Origin: an uncultured Flavobacteriales bacterium | Lineage (GTDB): Bacteria > Bacteroidota > Bacteroidia > Flavobacteriales > Crocinitomicaceae | Direction of reading: 5' to 3' | Length of the DNA: 64,000 nt | Assembly (NCBI GenBank): GCA_946480815.1 | Contig: CAMLLB010000010.1 | Coordinates: forward strand, 1 to 64,000 | Shown: one piece after another, positions 62,693-64,000 of the stretch | Layout: each line of letters starts with the position of its first letter | How positions within the stretch are numbered: the first letter of the stretch is position 1 | The notes under the pieces: generated by a model | Seen by the model: the letters and a program-made list of their open reading frames with translations, nothing else | Database searches by the model: none | What the model was told of the DNA's origin: nothing | Made by a program: the position numbers and the translations under genes

Positions 62693-63856
62693 ATGAGTAA
62701 CGAAATTAAGAACGTAGAATACGGATTAGAGAAAATTTTTGAAGGCGCACAAGACTTTTTGCCCTTGTTGGGAACTGATTATGTAGAGTTTTATGTAGGT
62801 AATGCGAAACAAGCAGCGCACTTTTATAAAACAGCATTCGGGTTCCAGGATTTAGCATATGCAGGTTTGGAAACCGGTATGAAAGATCGTGCATCATACG
62901 TGCTAAAGCAAGATAAGATCCGGATTGTACTAACAACAGCATTGAAAAGTGATTCACCAATTGGTGAACATGTAAAAAAACATGGTGACGGAGTAAAAGT
63001 GATTGCACTTTGGGTAGAAGATGCCAGAAAATCGTACGAAGAAACAACCAAAAGAGGAGCGAAATCTTTCTTTGAGCCAATGGTCGAATCTGATGAGCAC
63101 GGAGAAGTAGTGCGTTCCGGAATTTACGGTGCTTATGGTGAGACGGTTTTCGTATTCGTTGAGCGCAAGAATTACAAAGGTGTTTTCATGCCGGGTTATG
63201 TGGAGTATAAGTCAGATTACAACCCTGCTCCGGTTGGATTGAAATTCATTGATCACATGGTTGGAAATACCGGGTGGAACAGAATGAATGAAGCTGTAAA
63301 ATGGTTCGAAGATATCATGGGATTTGTAAATTTCTTATCGTTCGATGATAAACAAATTACGACCGAATATTCTGCTTTGATGTCGAAAGTAATGTCGAAC
63401 GGAAACGGCCGCATTAAGTTCCCGATCAACGAACCTGCTGAGGGTAAAAAACGATCCCAAATCGAAGAATACATTGATTTTTATGAAGGTGAAGGTGTTC
63501 AGCACATTGCTGTTGCAACGGATGATATCATCAAAACGGTTGCCGATATGCGTTCCCGTGGGATCGAGTTCCTGTCAACTCCTCCGCAGGCATATTACGA
63601 TGCGATTCCTGAGCGTTTGAAAGACCACATGTCTAAATTCAAAGAAGACATCAATGAATTGCAAAAACTGGGAATCATGATCGATGCGGATGATGAAGGT
63701 TATTTGCTGCAGATTTTTACAAAGCCTGTTGAAGACCGTCCGACTGTTTTCTTCGAGATTATCCAACGAATGGGAGCAAAAGGATTTGGAGCAGGAAACT
63801 TCAAAGCGTTATTTGAATCCATCGAGAGGGAACAGGAGAAACGTGGAACTCTTTAA
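62693..63856 (+). CDS. hppD: 4-hydroxyphenylpyruvate dioxygenase
   Basis: A 387-residue iron enzyme of the vicinal oxygen chelate type that turns 4-hydroxyphenylpyruvate into homogentisate, the substrate of the preceding gene product. The iron triad is H188 (FIDHMVGN), H271 (GVQHIAVAT) and E355 (VFFEIIQR), all in the C-terminal half; the C-terminal helix GFGAGNFKALFESIEREQEKRG, which gates the active site, is intact. Length is typical. The gene ends at a clear terminator. Confidence 0.96.
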   Translation: MSNEIKNVEYGLEKIFEGAQDFLPLLGTDYVEFYVGNAKQAAHFYKTAFGFQDLAYAGLETGMKDRASYVLKQDKIRIVLTTALKSDSPIGEHVKKHGDGVKVIALWVEDARKSYEETTKRGAKSFFEPMVESDEHGEVVRSGIYGAYGETVFVFVERKNYKGVFMPGYVEYKSDYNPAPVGLKFIDHMVGNTGWNRMNEAVKWFEDIMGFVNFLSFDDKQITTEYSALMSKVMSNGNGRIKFPINEPAEGKKRSQIEEYIDFYEGEGVQHIAVATDDIIKTVADMRSRGIEFLSTPPQAYYDAIPERLKDHMSKFKEDINELQKLGIMIDADDEGYLLQIFTKPVEDRPTVFFEIIQRMGAKGFGAGNFKALFESIEREQEKRGTL

Positions 63857-63857
63857 T

Positions 63858-63985
63858 AGACTTTTTTAGACAAAAGACAGATTTATAGTTAAAAGAAAAC
63901 CTCGACTCCAAACGAATGGATTGTCGAGGTTTTTCAATTTTAGTGGGTCTGTCTTGAGTCTTTTGTCTAAAGTCTATCAGTCTTT
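63858..63985. repeat. AGACTTTAGAC-type intergenic repeat, copy 2, around a terminator
   Basis: AGACTTTTTTAGACAAAAGAC (from 63858) and GTCTTGAGTCTTTTGTCTAA (63951 onward) face each other around the hppD terminator. The second block matches 12923-12957 apart from a few bases. Confidence 0.7.
63898..63935 (+). terminator. Rho-independent terminator after hppD
   Basis: AACCTCGAC (63898-63906) pairs with GTCGAGGTT (63923-63931), followed by T residues. Confidence 0.93.
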
Positions 63986-64000
63986 CTTATCCTATCATAA

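Noticed and set aside
1..64000. CRISPR arrays, tRNA or rRNA genes, IS elements, prophage
   Set aside because: No regularly spaced direct repeats, cloverleaf-like segments, transposase, integrase or phage structural genes were seen in the gaps or frames.

Overview
The window looks like a chromosomal segment of a Bacteroidota bacterium, most likely a Flavobacteriales relative near Fluviicola/Crocinitomicaceae; the genus is an inference from gene content. The evidence is: several secreted proteins ending in type IX secretion (T9SS) sorting domains of both the short type A and the gliding-associated type B, SprB-type repeats, a Bat (aerotolerance) operon, a 14-gene nuo operon with separate nuoC and nuoD and a minimal nuoG, TANNTTTG promoter elements close to start codons, and weak or absent Shine-Dalgarno signals. 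No rRNA, tRNA, phage, IS element or CRISPR array was seen.

Layout. 1-3847 (minus): cysQ followed by two overlapping outer-membrane barrel genes of Wzi/RemB type. 4104-8944 (plus): deoC, an intact aldehyde dehydrogenase, a catalytically empty aldehyde dehydrogenase-like gene, two small membrane proteins and a methyltransferase. 9200-19841: mixed single genes, including a TonB-C protein, gcvH, prfB, an ArsC-like protein, speA (arginine decarboxylase), a TraB/GumN protein and several secreted proteins of unknown role, separated by palindromic intergenic repeats. 19969-22588: a T9SS-exported DOMON/Ig-like protein overlapping an ankyrin protein. 22694-30135: the MoxR-DUF58-Bat operon. 30224-32633: a small membrane protein, rplU-rpmA and serS, each closed by a good terminator. 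32946-45071: surface and secreted functions, namely a SprB-repeat adhesin, an ArsR-type regulator flanked by a 15-bp repeat, a lipoprotein plus TPR protein pair, and a cluster with a GIGT-repeat protein, a large exported alpha/beta hydrolase, two tandemly duplicated lipoproteins and a small barrel-like protein. 45308-58103: nuoABCDEFGHIJKLMN, respiratory complex I. 58162-63856: a YD-repeat-like secreted protein, a MORN/YwqK-type protein, threonine dehydrogenase (SDR type), and hmgA plus hppD for tyrosine breakdown.

How it fits together: the organism respires through complex I, degrades deoxyribose phosphate, threonine and tyrosine, and spends many genes on exported and surface proteins. The least explained parts are the duplicated-lipoprotein/hydrolase cluster (39271-45071), the DOMON protein with candidate heme ligands coupled to an ankyrin gene, the aldehyde dehydrogenase pair that resembles a split ALDH16, and the repeat flanking the ArsR gene. 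At least four families of palindromic intergenic repeats are present.
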